Assembly: GCF_019670005.1 (NCBI RefSeq)
Contig: NZ_AP019783.1
Coordinates: 1-64,000 of the forward strand
Direction: 5' to 3'
From: Methylomagnum ishizawai
Lineage (GTDB): Bacteria > Pseudomonadota > Gammaproteobacteria > Methylococcales > Methylococcaceae
DNA: 64,000 nt
In this document: piece by piece, positions 29,127-38,348 of the stretch
Layout of the letters: every line of letters begins with the position of its first letter
Numbering within the stretch: the first letter of the stretch is position 1
Notes under the pieces: model-generated
The model's database searches: none
The model's input: the letters and a program-made list of their open reading frames with translations, nothing else
What the model was told of the DNA's origin: nothing
Position numbers and translations under genes: made by a program

Positions 29127-30401
29127 TCAAGCGCCCCGCCCGCCTGGAATCCGGTGCCCGACGGCGGGCAACCATAGGCGCAGGCCGGGCGCGGTCATCA
29201 GGGTGCTGGCGACGGCCATCAGCACCAGCATGGTGAACACGGGCCGGGTGATGAGTCCCAAGTCATAGCCCAGGTTGACCACGATCAATTCCATCAGGGC
29301 GCGGGTGTTCATCATGATGGCGATGTTGCGCGATTCCGCCGCCGAGAGACCGGCCCACCGCGCCGCCAGGTAGCAGCCGCCGAATTTCCCCAGCACCGCC
29401 AACCCGATCAACAGCCCGCACCAAGCCCATAGCTCGCCGCTGGCTAGGCTCCCGATATCGGTCCTCAGTCCGGTGTAGGTGAAAAAGATCGGTAGGAAAA
29501 ACACCATGATCAGGCTCTCCACCTGATGCTTCCAGGCACTCACCAAGTCGTGCCGGTCGTGCAGCAAAACCCCGACCGTGAAACCACCGAAGATGGCGAA
29601 AATCCCCAACTGGCTGGTCAACAGCGCCGAACCGAACACCACGACCAGCAACAGCGCCAACAAGTCCTGCGGCAGGCTGTCCGGCCCATGGGGAAACCAG
29701 CGCAGCACGCGCCGCAACACGGGCCGCAGGACGAACCAGGACGCCAGCAGATAGGCCAGCAACCCGCCGATCTGGGTGGCGGTCGCGACCCAGGAAAACC
29801 GGCTCGCGGCCACCGCCGCCACCAAGGCCAGCAGCACCCAACCCACCGCGTCGCTGGTCGCCGCCGCCGCGATGGTGATGACGCCCAGGCGGTGCCGGGT
29901 CAGGCCGAATTCGATCATGATGCGCCCGAGGATGGGCACGGCGGTGATGGACAGGGCGACGCCGAGCAGCAGGCTATAGGCCAGGGGCGGTACGCCGGGC
30001 GCGAGGACCGGGGCCGAAGCCCAGCCGAAGCCCAAGCCCAGCGCGAAGGGCGCGACGATGCCCGCCAGCGTGACGAGGACCACCGCCCGGCGGTTGCGCC
30101 GCTCCCCCAAGTGGGAGAAATCGAATTCCAGCCCGACCTGGAACATCAACAGGATCAAGCCGATTTGGCTGACGATGGTGAGCGGCGCGGCATCCACCGA
30201 GCGGAACAGCCAATGGAAGGCGTCCGGGGCCAAGGCACCTAACATCGACGGCCCCAACATCAAGCCCGCCACGATCTCGCCCACGGCGCGGGGTTGCCCC
30301 AGCCTCCTTGCGACATGGCCGGCCACGCGGGCGGCCAGGATGATCAAGCCGATTTGCAACAGGGTGAAACACAGCAGGGTTTCCGCGCCCTGCGCCTTCA
30401 T
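29127..30401 (-). CDS. CPA2-type cation:proton antiporter
   Basis: A 424-residue membrane protein with about 12-13 helices, a monovalent cation:H+ antiporter of the CPA2 (KefB/GerN/NapA) family. Recognisable parts are LGQPRAVGEIVAGLMLGPSMLG near residue 35, ATSDAVGWVLLALV (the TSDA-type acidic membrane motif) and MMNTRALMELIVVNLGYDLG near the end. It lacks the cytoplasmic TrkA-N domain of Kef proteins. Its ATG overlaps the stop of the ketoreductase gene (ATGA), so it is coupled to the pigment operon. Its role there may be ion balance during export; this is inference. Confidence 0.82.
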   Translation of the reverse strand: MKAQGAETLLCFTLLQIGLIILAARVAGHVARRLGQPRAVGEIVAGLMLGPSMLGALAPDAFHWLFRSVDAAPLTIVSQIGLILLMFQVGLEFDFSHLGERRNRRAVVLVTLAGIVAPFALGLGFGWASAPVLAPGVPPLAYSLLLGVALSITAVPILGRIMIEFGLTRHRLGVITIAAAATSDAVGWVLLALVAAVAASRFSWVATATQIGGLLAYLLASWFVLRPVLRRVLRWFPHGPDSLPQDLLALLLVVVFGSALLTSQLGIFAIFGGFTVGVLLHDRHDLVSAWKHQVESLIMVFFLPIFFTYTGLRTDIGSLASGELWAWCGLLIGLAVLGKFGGCYLAARWAGLSAAESRNIAIMMNTRALMELIVVNLGYDLGLITRPVFTMLVLMAVASTLMTAPGLRLWLPAVGHRIPGGRGA

Positions 30402-31117
30402 ACCATGCCCCCGTTGATCCCGAATACCTGCCCGGTGATATAGGACGCCCGTTCCGAGGCCAGGAAGGCGACCAGATCGGCCACTTCCTCGGGCCGGCCA
30501 GCCCGTTTCATGGGTACCAGGGCGGCGATGCGCCCGGCGTCGAACGCCGCCCCGCTCATGGCGCTCTCGATGATGCCAGGCGCCACCACGTTGACCAGCA
30601 CATTGCGGGACGCCAGTTCGATGGCCAGCGACTTGCTGGCCCCGATCAAACCGGCCTTGGCGGCGGCATAATTGGCCTGCCCCCGGTTGCCGGTCAGGGC
30701 CGCGACCGAGGCGATATTCACCACCCGGCCCCAACGGGTCCGCAGCATCGGCATCAACAAGGGCCGGGTGACGTTGAAGAACCCGTTCAGGGACACATCG
30801 ATCACCCGGTCCCATTGGTCGCGGCCCATGCCCACCATGGGAACATCCTCGTGCAACCCGGCATTGTTGACCACGACTTGTATGGGCCGGGCCTCGCTCC
30901 GTTCCCCCAGGATACGGGCGCAGGCTTCGGCATCGGTCACATCGAAAGCCAAGGCTTCGGCGGAACCGCCGGTTTGCAGGATTTCCCCGGCCAGCGCCTC
31001 CGCCCGTTCCAGGTTGCGGTGGGCGTGGACCAGCACATGAAAACCCTCCGCCGCCAGCGCCCGCACAATCGCCGCGCCGATGGCACCGCTGCCCCCCGTC
31101 ACCAAAGCCTGCTTCAT
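30398..31117 (-). CDS. 3-oxoacyl-ACP reductase (FabG-like, polyene ketoreductase)
   Basis: A 239-residue classical short-chain dehydrogenase: TGGSGAIGAAI at residues 7-17, NNAG at 84-87, and catalytic Ser137, Tyr150 and Lys154 (NYAAAKAG). It ends INGGMV, as FabG enzymes do. In aryl polyene synthesis this enzyme reduces the 3-ketoacyl-ACP after each condensation. Start and stop codons both overlap their neighbours, which places it within a tightly coupled operon. Confidence 0.9.
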   Translation of the reverse strand: MKQALVTGGSGAIGAAIVRALAAEGFHVLVHAHRNLERAEALAGEILQTGGSAEALAFDVTDAEACARILGERSEARPIQVVVNNAGLHEDVPMVGMGRDQWDRVIDVSLNGFFNVTRPLLMPMLRTRWGRVVNIASVAALTGNRGQANYAAAKAGLIGASKSLAIELASRNVLVNVVAPGIIESAMSGAAFDAGRIAALVPMKRAGRPEEVADLVAFLASERASYITGQVFGINGGMV

Positions 31118-31551
31118 CGTCCCGCTTCCTCAGGAAAAAACACCGCCGCCCGCCCCGCGACCAACACCCGGCCCAGGGCGGCGAGGCTGAACTCATACAT
31201 CGCGCTATCGGCCCGCAGCGCCAGTTGATGGATGTGGATATCCAGGTCCGCGGGAATATCGTCCAGGCGGGCCACGGTCCAGGTGATTTCCCGCGCCAGG
31301 GCCAAAAACCCCTGCCGCGCCGCGCCCCCGCCCGCCCGCAAAGCGCCATGTACGGCCATGGCCTGGGCGGCGTATTCGATCCCCGCGCACGGGGACAGTT
31401 GGCCTTCGCGCCGGAGCGGATTATCCGCCGCGCGATGGCTTTGGGCCGTCGCGTGCAGGCGCTCGGCGTCATAAGCCAACACCCGGTCCAAGAGGCTCAT
31501 GGACCCGGCGTGGGGAAGCAAATGGGCGAATTCGGAGCGGCTCAGAACCAT
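31114..31551 (-). CDS. 3-hydroxyacyl-ACP dehydratase-like hotdog protein
   Basis: A 145-residue single hotdog-fold protein. LLPHAGSMSLLDRV near residue 12 resembles the FabZ-type opening (L-I/L-P-H-R-x-x-M-L-L-V-D-R-V). AGIEYAAQAMAVHGAL corresponds to the central helix. This is the ApeP-like dehydratase of aryl polyene clusters, which creates the double bonds. The ATG at 31551 overlaps the upstream chain-length-factor gene by 10 bp; an upstream in-frame ATG at 31575 lies deeper in that gene. Confidence 0.8.
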   Translation of the reverse strand: MVLSRSEFAHLLPHAGSMSLLDRVLAYDAERLHATAQSHRAADNPLRREGQLSPCAGIEYAAQAMAVHGALRAGGGAARQGFLALAREITWTVARLDDIPADLDIHIHQLALRADSAMYEFSLAALGRVLVAGRAAVFFPEEAGR

Positions 31552-32336
31552 GGCCGCACTTCCAGGCGCAGGCAACCGCCCATGCCGCAGCCGAGCCGGA
31601 TTTCGGCATCCCTATCCCCGGCCAAGGCGGCCAACAAGGGCAGGCCGCGGGCGGCGGGATTGCCCAGCCTGAGGCTTTCCAGGCCCGGATCGTCCAAGCG
31701 CGTGGCGGGCAAGCCCTCCGGCAGGAAGCCGCCCCGCAACTCGGCGATGACACCCGGCGCGGCGCTGGCCCGCAACCGCAAAGCCACCCCGAACGGGGCC
31801 GACAGCGGCCTGAATTCCGCGACCGGGAACGGCGGTGGCAGGTCGTAGGCCACCAGCAGCACCTCCTTGCCGTCAAGGCCACAGCGCAGCAAAGCCTCGG
31901 CCAAGCCGGAGCCGAAGCTGTCGTCGTAGCCGCACAGGCTATCGACCGCGCCCCGGCAGCCGGTGGCGATGCTCCAATAGCCCGAGGCGGCGTTATGCAC
32001 GGAATTATGGAACGCCGTGGGCGAAAGGCGGCGGTCGGGCCCGGCCAGTTGCTCGAAGATGCCATGGATCACCTCGACCTCGCCGCCCGACGAGGCGAAC
32101 ACCGCCACGATATTGCCAGGATCGGCCCCGCCCAAGGCCGCGCCCGCCACATCCACGGCCAGGCGCGTGACCAGGGTCGCGCGGCGGCGCTCGGTGGCGG
32201 GCAGGCCGGTCCCGGTTGGGCGGGGCATCGCGGCGGGCGCATAGGGTTCGATCCCGGCCAGGATGGCCCGGCTCGCCGCCCAGCCTTCGAGTCCCGGTCC
32301 CAACAAACCGACCCCGGCGATATACACGCGCCTCAT
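31542..32336 (-). CDS. Ketosynthase-like chain length factor
   Basis: A 264-residue protein covering only the N-terminal thiolase-like half of a ketosynthase, as in the CLF partner (ApeC type) of aryl polyene systems, which forms a heterodimer with the catalytic ketosynthase. Positions around the nucleophile read SIATGCRGAVDSL, so Cys127 is present, but the HGT and GHT histidine motifs of the C-terminal half are missing. The ATG overlaps the stop of the ketosynthase gene by 4 bp, matching an obligate pair. It ends CLRLEVRPWF. Confidence 0.82.
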   Translation of the reverse strand: MRRVYIAGVGLLGPGLEGWAASRAILAGIEPYAPAAMPRPTGTGLPATERRRATLVTRLAVDVAGAALGGADPGNIVAVFASSGGEVEVIHGIFEQLAGPDRRLSPTAFHNSVHNAASGYWSIATGCRGAVDSLCGYDDSFGSGLAEALLRCGLDGKEVLLVAYDLPPPFPVAEFRPLSAPFGVALRLRASAAPGVIAELRGGFLPEGLPATRLDDPGLESLRLGNPAARGLPLLAALAGDRDAEIRLGCGMGGCLRLEVRPWF

Positions 32337-33574
32337 GGTCCCAACCTCCCGAGCAACAGGCTGGCGTTGTTGCCGCCGAAACCGAAGGCATTGCACAGGA
32401 CGGCGTTCATGGGGCGGTGGCGGGGTTCGAGCAGGATATGGGCGGAAAAATCGGGATCGACCCGCCGGGTTTGGAGGCTGTGGGGCGCGAAGCCTTCCTC
32501 CAGGCACAGGCAGGCGACCAGCGCGTTGAGGATGCCCGCCGCGCCCAGGGTATGGCCGGTCCAGCCCTTGATGGAACTGCACAGGGCGTCCGGTCCCAGC
32601 ACCGTATGCAGCGCCCGGTCCTCGGCGCTATCGTTGCCACGGGTGGCGGTACCGTGCAGCACGGTGTAATCGACCGCGCCCGGACCCAGCCCGGCGCGGC
32701 CCAGGCACTCGGCCATGGCAGCCGCCGCGCCCGCGCCTTCCGGGTGCGGCGAGGACATATGGTAGGCGTCGGCGCTTTCGCCATAGCCCAGCAAGGCCAG
32801 GCCGGACCCGCCCCCGGCCCGCTCTAACAACGCGAACCCGGCCCCTTCGCCGATGGAAATGCCTTTGCGTAGCACGTCCGCCGGGCGGCAAGGCTCGTCC
32901 GAGACCAGTTCCAGCGCCGCGAAGCCATACAGGGTCGTGAGGCATAGGCTATCGGACCCGCCCACCACCACCGCATCGCACCAATCCGCCGCCAACCAGC
33001 GGGCCGCGCTGGCGAAGACCTTGGCGCTGGACGAACAAGCCGTCGATATCGCTACGGCGGGACCGGCGAGCCCTAGGTAATCGCGGACGAAATCGGCGAG
33101 GGCGGAGGTGTTCTGGACCCGCCGGTAGCGGAAACCGCGGGGCAGACGGCCTTGGGCGTCGCGGTCGCGGTAGGCCGCTTCGGTTTCGAGGATGCCGGAG
33201 GTGCTGGTGCCGACGATCACGCCGACGCGCCTGGCCCCGTAACGCCCGCGGGCTTCCGCCACCCGCTCGGCGAAGCCATCGCATTCCAGGGCCATCCGGG
33301 CCAGGCGGTGGTTGCGGCATTCGTAGCGCGCCCAGCGTCCGGGCAGGGGAAGTGTTTCCACGCCCTCGACCCGCCCGATCCAGGTGGCGAGGTCGGTCCC
33401 TGGGAAATCGCAAGGCCGCAGCCCCGAACACCCGGAGCGCAAAGCCGCCAGCGTCGCGGCCCGGCCCACGCCCAAGGCGTTGACCAGGGCATAGGCGCGG
33501 ATGGCGATAGAGGGCATGGGCGGGGAGACAGCCAATGCCGAAGCTTGGGCTTGGGTTTCTAATTCTAAAAACAT
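32333..33574 (-). CDS. Beta-ketoacyl-ACP synthase (aryl polyene KS)
   Basis: A 413-residue condensing enzyme of the FabF/type II PKS family with a full catalytic triad: Cys180 (ISTACSSSA), His307 (VLHGTATRGND) and His341 (KGWTGHTLGAAG). The GFGGNNASL motif closes the fold. It would extend the aryl starter with malonyl-ACP units. The start at MFLELETQ (33574) is 7 bp after the upstream gene; MPSIAIRAYALVNALG (33517) is an alternative nearer the conserved part. The next gene encodes its chain-length-factor partner. Confidence 0.88.
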   Translation of the reverse strand: MFLELETQAQASALAVSPPMPSIAIRAYALVNALGVGRAATLAALRSGCSGLRPCDFPGTDLATWIGRVEGVETLPLPGRWARYECRNHRLARMALECDGFAERVAEARGRYGARRVGVIVGTSTSGILETEAAYRDRDAQGRLPRGFRYRRVQNTSALADFVRDYLGLAGPAVAISTACSSSAKVFASAARWLAADWCDAVVVGGSDSLCLTTLYGFAALELVSDEPCRPADVLRKGISIGEGAGFALLERAGGGSGLALLGYGESADAYHMSSPHPEGAGAAAAMAECLGRAGLGPGAVDYTVLHGTATRGNDSAEDRALHTVLGPDALCSSIKGWTGHTLGAAGILNALVACLCLEEGFAPHSLQTRRVDPDFSAHILLEPRHRPMNAVLCNAFGFGGNNASLLLGRLGP

Positions 33575-33581
33575 AGGGAAA

Positions 33582-35903
33582 TTATCGCGGAACGGGACGC
33601 GGTTGGGCCAGCCATGCGGCGAAGGCGATGGCGAGCAAGGCGCCCAAGGCCACCGTGGACCCAATGGAACGGAGGATATTGATGTCCGACAGCGCCAGCG
33701 TCCCGAACGCCAGCACCGAACTCAGGCCACAGACCCACAGGGATAACAGTGTGCGGCGGCGCTCTTCCGGGTCGGCGGCGTCGCGGTTGAAGAATAGTGC
33801 CTGATCCAGGCTCAGCCCCATCACCAGAAGCAAGGACACCAGATGATAAAGGGTCAGGCCATGGAACAGCACGGCCATGGCCAGTCCGGTACACAGCCCG
33901 GCCCCCAGCACCGGGGCCAGCACCCGCATAGCCAGGGGCAAGGAGCGCAAGCCCAGCCCCAGCAACAGGACGATGGCGGCGAGGCTTCCGGCCAGCAAGG
34001 CGATGGCCTCGCGCCGGTAGTCGCGGACCCTGCGGGTGGATTCCTCGCGCAGGTCGAGGTAATACACTCCGCGTTCCCGCCAAGGGGCGAGTTTGTTGGC
34101 GATGGCGGCATCGTCGGCGATGCCGCTCAAGGGGATCAAAGCCACCCAGCGGTCTTCGAGCGGCAGCAACAGGCTATCGACCTGGGCGGCGAACGGGGTA
34201 TCGGCCAAATCGGCGCGGCTCAGCGGCGCTTGCTGGCGGGCGGCTTCGACTTCGTCCAGGAACGGCTGGAATACGTCCGGCTTGAACGGCAAGCCGCGCA
34301 AGGCTACGCGCAGGTTAGCGGCCAGTTCCGGCCCCGGCGGCAACGCCGCCAACCGCCCGGCCTGGGCGGCGCGGCTGGGCAAGAAGCGTGCGGCCAGTTC
34401 GTAGCCGCCCAAGGCGTGGTCGCGCTTCAAGGCTTCGAGATCGGCGGCGACGGCTTCCGACAGGCTCAGGGCGGCCTCGGCATCCGGCCCGGTCGCCAGC
34501 ACCAGCTTGCGTAGGTCCGGCACGCCGAAATCGCGGCGCAAGGCTTCGTCCAGCACCTGCCGTTCCGCCGGGACCGGATTGAGGGCGGCGATATCATCGT
34601 TCCACAAAGGCGCACGGCCCAGCATGAACACCGCCGCCAGCAGCAACGTCAATCCAAGTGGCAACCAGCGCCAACGCGGAAACCCAGGCCACGGGAACCC
34701 CGCGCCCCGCTCCACCCAGGCGGGCAAACGCACCGTCCCTTTCCCCGCCAACACCGGCAAGACCCAGCGCGTCGCCAGCCCCGCCGCGAGCAGCCCGCCG
34801 CCCGCGAACACCGCGAGTTGGGCCAGCCCCGCGAAGCCCGAGAACAGCATCGCCGCGAAACCCGCGACATTGGTCAACAACCCCAACCGCAAGGTCGGCC
34901 AAATCCGGGCCATGGCGCGGGCGGGCGCTTCCCGTGGCGACAAATGGGTGAAGAAATGATTGGGATAATCCGCCGCCACCCCGACCAGGGTCGCCCCGAA
35001 GCCCAAGGTGATGCCGTGGACCTCGCCGAAGGCCCAGCGGGTCGCCGCCGCGCCCGACACCACCCCGGTCAGGAGCGGCACCAGCCCCAAGCCCAACACC
35101 CGCAACGAGCGGTACACCCCGAACAACAGCAACATGACCAAGCCGCTGTTCAAGACCGAAAGCACAGCGGCGTCGTGGGTGATGCGGCGGTTGGATTCCA
35201 CCGAGAGCGGCCCCGGCCCGCCCAGCGCCAGCCGCATGGCGGGATCGGTGCGGAGGGTTTGGAAACGCTCCCGCACCCGTTCCAGCGCCTCGGCCTGGGC
35301 GGCGATATCGAAGCCGGAAGCCTGGGTCCGCGCCAACAGCAAAGCCCGCCGCCCATCCCGCGCGAACCAAACCCCATGCCGCGACACCGGCCCCTGCGGA
35401 ACCAGCCAGCCCTTCAGCAAGCGCTGCCATACGCCGGTGGGATCGCGGGTCAGCCAGGCTTTTTGCAGCATCCCCGTGGGCGAGGCCAATTCGGCCAAGC
35501 GGGCTTGCAGCGCGGCGCGCAGGGCGGCGGCGGTGAATGGTTCCGGTCCTGGCTCCGGGTCCAGCACATAGCGGTAGCCGAACAAGCGCCGTTCCAGGGT
35601 GGCAAGACCCGCCCCGACCGCGCCATTATCCACCCGATCGAAGCGCGGATCGGACGCCAAGCTTTCCGCGAGTTGGCGGCTGGTGGCGGCCAGCGCGGCT
35701 TCGTCGGCATTTTCCAGGGCGATCATCAACACGCGGGACGCCGGTCCCTCGCGCATCTGCTGGACCAGCACCGCGCCCAGAAACCCGGCGTCGCGGGGCA
35801 GGAAGAAAGTCAGGTCGGTGGTGATGGCGGTGCGGAACAGCAACCACCAAGCGCACAGCGCCAGCCACAAGAGCCACAACAGCAGCGGCGCTTTGGCCCT
35901 CAC
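33582..35903 (-). CDS. MMPL/RND-family exporter (pigment cluster)
   Basis: A 773-residue inner-membrane protein of the MMPL/RND superfamily: one N-terminal helix (APLLLWLLWLALCAWWLLF), a large periplasmic loop, a block of helices containing GATLVGVAADYPNHFFTHLS, a second loop, and a second helix block with LLVMGLSLDQALFFNRD. The repeated 1+5 helix layout is typical. Xanthomonadin and aryl polyene clusters carry such an exporter to move the lipid-linked pigment outward. The GTG start lies in the CCGTGA that also ends the LolA-like gene. Confidence 0.85.
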   Translation of the reverse strand: MRAKAPLLLWLLWLALCAWWLLFRTAITTDLTFFLPRDAGFLGAVLVQQMREGPASRVLMIALENADEAALAATSRQLAESLASDPRFDRVDNGAVGAGLATLERRLFGYRYVLDPEPGPEPFTAAALRAALQARLAELASPTGMLQKAWLTRDPTGVWQRLLKGWLVPQGPVSRHGVWFARDGRRALLLARTQASGFDIAAQAEALERVRERFQTLRTDPAMRLALGGPGPLSVESNRRITHDAAVLSVLNSGLVMLLLFGVYRSLRVLGLGLVPLLTGVVSGAAATRWAFGEVHGITLGFGATLVGVAADYPNHFFTHLSPREAPARAMARIWPTLRLGLLTNVAGFAAMLFSGFAGLAQLAVFAGGGLLAAGLATRWVLPVLAGKGTVRLPAWVERGAGFPWPGFPRWRWLPLGLTLLLAAVFMLGRAPLWNDDIAALNPVPAERQVLDEALRRDFGVPDLRKLVLATGPDAEAALSLSEAVAADLEALKRDHALGGYELAARFLPSRAAQAGRLAALPPGPELAANLRVALRGLPFKPDVFQPFLDEVEAARQQAPLSRADLADTPFAAQVDSLLLPLEDRWVALIPLSGIADDAAIANKLAPWRERGVYYLDLREESTRRVRDYRREAIALLAGSLAAIVLLLGLGLRSLPLAMRVLAPVLGAGLCTGLAMAVLFHGLTLYHLVSLLLVMGLSLDQALFFNRDAADPEERRRTLLSLWVCGLSSVLAFGTLALSDINILRSIGSTVALGALLAIAFAAWLAQPRPVPR

Positions 35904-36502
35904 GGAAGCGGCTCGAAGCGGAGGGAAGCGTGGTCGCCGCCCGCCTCCTCGATTTCCATGCGGAGCAGCCGGTCGTCTTCGCCTTCCAGGCGGACGCCGC
36001 GGACCACCGCCACCAATTCCGGGCGGATCGGGGCCAGGGCCAACAGCCAATGCTTGCGCGATCCGCCCAGGCTGGGACGCCAATAGCGCGACAACCCCGC
36101 CAGATCGCCCGCCAAAGGTGCGCGGAGGCTCTCGGCGAAGGCTTCCAGCGCCGGATAATCCGCCAGGGCCAGCTCGATCTTCTGGCCCTCGGCGGGCTTG
36201 TTCACGGTCACGCTGCCGCCGTCGATGATGTAATCCTCCGGCGCGGGCTGTTCCACATGCTTGGCGAGATAGGCGGGCCTGCGAAATTCGAGCGTACCTT
36301 CGAGGCGCAGGGGCGTCTTCAGCACGGCCAGGGTCTTGGTTTCCACGAAGCGGGCGCGCATGTGGGAGCGGGCGGCGAGGCGGGCGAACAAATCCGGCAG
36401 CGTCAGCGCGGGCGGCGACCCGGCGGCGTGGGCCACGCCCGCCAACAACAACACCAGCAAGACCAAACCGCCGCCCTTAATCCTCGATCCGCCAAAAATC
36501 AT
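35900..36502 (-). CDS. LolA-like outer-membrane carrier protein
   Basis: A 200-residue periplasmic protein. After a signal peptide (GGLVLLVLLLAGVAHA) it has the LolA-type half-barrel pattern: FARLAARSHMRARFVETKTLAVLKTPL, LEFRRPAYLAKHV, then a beta-rich region. LolA folds carry acyl chains across the periplasm. In aryl polyene clusters this protein is thought to work with the MMPL exporter. The start overlaps the acyltransferase gene by 26 bp. Confidence 0.82.
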   Translation of the reverse strand: MIFGGSRIKGGGLVLLVLLLAGVAHAAGSPPALTLPDLFARLAARSHMRARFVETKTLAVLKTPLRLEGTLEFRRPAYLAKHVEQPAPEDYIIDGGSVTVNKPAEGQKIELALADYPALEAFAESLRAPLAGDLAGLSRYWRPSLGGSRKHWLLALAPIRPELVAVVRGVRLEGEDDRLLRMEIEEAGGDHASLRFEPLP

Positions 36503-37376
36503 GGAAGTTGAACCAGTTATAAGGGGCCAAACGGCAGTAATGCTCCAAGCGCCCGGCGTAGCGCTGCATGATGTCGCGCACCGCCGTCTCGCGCTCCCCG
36601 CGTGGCAAACCGGGCGGCGCTTCGGTCAAGGTCTCGAAATAGACCTCGTAGCGGCCCCAGCCCCGGTGCAGGCAGACGAACAGCAGCAAGGGCGCTTGTA
36701 ATATCTGCCCGAGCAAGACCGGCGCTTGCGGGAAATAGGCCGGTGCCCCCAGGAAATCGCATAGCACGCGCTTATCGCCATGGAGTGCGCGGTCGCCCAG
36801 CAAAGCCACCCATCCACCCCCGGCGATATGGCCATCCAACCCCAGCAGCGAGCTGGGATTGCCCATATCGACGATATCCTCGTGCAAGGCCGGATTGAGC
36901 CTGCGGTACAGCCCCGCGATCAAGGGGGTGCGCTCGCCATGCATCAGGGCTTTGATCTTGAATCCGCCCCGGACCCGGCCCACGGCCCGGATGATTTCGA
37001 AGCTGCCCAAATGCGCCCCCACCAGGATGCAGCCCCGCCCCGACCGCGCCCGGCGTTCCAGGAGTTCCAGGCCATGCACCCGGATATCCAAGCGCCGGTC
37101 CTGCCCGGCCAGCACATAGACCCGGTCCAACAGGGTGCAGGCGAAAGTGTGGTAATGCCGGAAGCGCTCGGCGAATCCGGGTTCCCGCCCCAGGATCCGC
37201 CGCAGATAGGCTTGGGAAGCCGCGCCGGTGCGGTTGGCGAACAGCAGGAAATAGGCGGTGATGGGATAGAGCAACAGCCAAGCCACCCCGCGCCCCAACC
37301 GCAGCGCGATCCAGGTGATGGCCCGGAGCCAGAACAAGCTACTGCGCTCGGGGATGTTCAGCCAAGCCTCGGTCAT
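36477..37376 (-). CDS. LpxL/HtrB-like lipid acyltransferase
   Basis: A 299-residue protein of the lysophospholipid/lipid A acyltransferase superfamily. An N-terminal hydrophobic stretch (GVAWLLLYPITAYFLLFA) anchors it. The catalytic HX4E motif is GAHLGSFEIIRA, and LLGDRALHGDKR lies further on, as in LpxL proteins. In pigment clusters it probably transfers the polyene acyl chain to a lipid or glycan acceptor. The ATG overlaps the stop of the dehydratase gene by 4 bp. Confidence 0.8.
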   Translation of the reverse strand: MTEAWLNIPERSSLFWLRAITWIALRLGRGVAWLLLYPITAYFLLFANRTGAASQAYLRRILGREPGFAERFRHYHTFACTLLDRVYVLAGQDRRLDIRVHGLELLERRARSGRGCILVGAHLGSFEIIRAVGRVRGGFKIKALMHGERTPLIAGLYRRLNPALHEDIVDMGNPSSLLGLDGHIAGGGWVALLGDRALHGDKRVLCDFLGAPAYFPQAPVLLGQILQAPLLLFVCLHRGWGRYEVYFETLTEAPPGLPRGERETAVRDIMQRYAGRLEHYCRLAPYNWFNFHDFWRIED

Positions 37377-37672
37377 GGCGGGAACAGGGCCAGGAGGCCG
37401 GAGGCGATGGGCCGTCCCGCCGCCACGCAGGCGAAGCGCAGGCCGCCGTCGGCGCGGGGCTCGAACTCCACCCGGCAGGCTTCGCCCGGTGCCAGTATCC
37501 CGGTGAACTTGGCGCCGACGATGCCGGACACGCGGCGGGCCGGCTCGATCCGGGCCAGGAGCGCCAGCACCTCGTCCAGGACGACCACGCCGGGCACGAT
37601 GGGCCGCCCTGGGAAATGCCCGGCCAAGGCGGGATGATGATGCGGGATGGTGAATTCCACGGGCGGGCTCAA
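37373..37672 (-). CDS. Short FabA/FabZ-like dehydratase (ApeI type)
   Basis: A 99-residue hotdog-fold protein with the FabZ active-site signature HHHPALAGHFPGRPIVPGVVV (His19 the likely catalytic residue). It is shorter than FabZ but matches the small dehydratase of aryl polyene clusters. It starts at a TTG inside the upstream gene's stop (TTGA), a start fixed by the operon overlap; a GTG five codons on is possible. It complements the other dehydratase at 31.1 kb. Confidence 0.78.
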   Translation of the reverse strand: MSPPVEFTIPHHHPALAGHFPGRPIVPGVVVLDEVLALLARIEPARRVSGIVGAKFTGILAPGEACRVEFEPRADGGLRFACVAAGRPIASGLLALFPP

Positions 37673-38343
37673 GGACGCGGGACGGCGGTGTCGGCGCAGG
37701 GCGCGGACAGGTGTTCCCGCCCCAGCCAGCCATGCCTGAGCAAGGTGCGGATCACCTGGGGCAGGCCGACATGGCGGTAGGCGCGGTAACGACGGCGGCG
37801 GTAGCCATATTCGCCCAGGAAGAACAGCGCCATCAGCGCGTAATCCAGGGTGTTGCCGAACAACACCACGGTTCCGGTCGAGGCGAACACGGCCAGCGCC
37901 GTGGCATTCAGCGCCAACAGACAGAACAGCCCGGCCCAGGCGGCGGTCAGGCGGCGGGTATAAAGCACCAAGGCGTCCGCCATCGGCTCGCCATCGCGGG
38001 CGAGACGGGCGATGCGGGTAATCAAAGGTTCATATCCAGGCCGCAAGGTGGACAGGAACAGCCAGCCCACCATCAGGTTCACCGCCACCGGAAACGCCGC
38101 CACCGCATAACCAGGCCATAAGGCCAGCCCAGCCGAAGCCAGCCCCGCGCCCACGCCGACGGCCACCGCCCGCACCCAAGCCGCGCCCTCGACGCATAGC
38201 CCCAACAGCAAGCCCAAGGCCAGCACGCCATTGGGCAGGCCCAGCCAGACTGGCGGCAACAAGCCGGATTGCAGCAGCGCGAAAGACAGCAGCGGAAACC
38301 CCAGCGCCAAGGCGGTGAACACGGGCAGGCGGGCTTGGGCCAT
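37669..38343 (-). CDS. COG4648-type membrane protein of the pigment cluster
   Basis: A 224-residue integral membrane protein with five or six helices (VFTALALGFPLLSFALL, WLGLPNGVLALGLLLGLC, VAVGVGAGLASAGLALW, AWAGLFCLLALNATALAVF, NTLDYALMALFFLGEYGYR). A basic cytoplasmic tail follows (RRRRYRAYRHVGLPQVIRTLLRHGWL). Proteins like this recur beside ACP and dehydratase genes in aryl polyene clusters; the biochemical role is unknown. It lies 5 bp after the ACP gene. Confidence 0.7.
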   Translation of the reverse strand: MAQARLPVFTALALGFPLLSFALLQSGLLPPVWLGLPNGVLALGLLLGLCVEGAAWVRAVAVGVGAGLASAGLALWPGYAVAAFPVAVNLMVGWLFLSTLRPGYEPLITRIARLARDGEPMADALVLYTRRLTAAWAGLFCLLALNATALAVFASTGTVVLFGNTLDYALMALFFLGEYGYRRRRYRAYRHVGLPQVIRTLLRHGWLGREHLSAPCADTAVPRP

Positions 38344-38348
38344 GGCGT

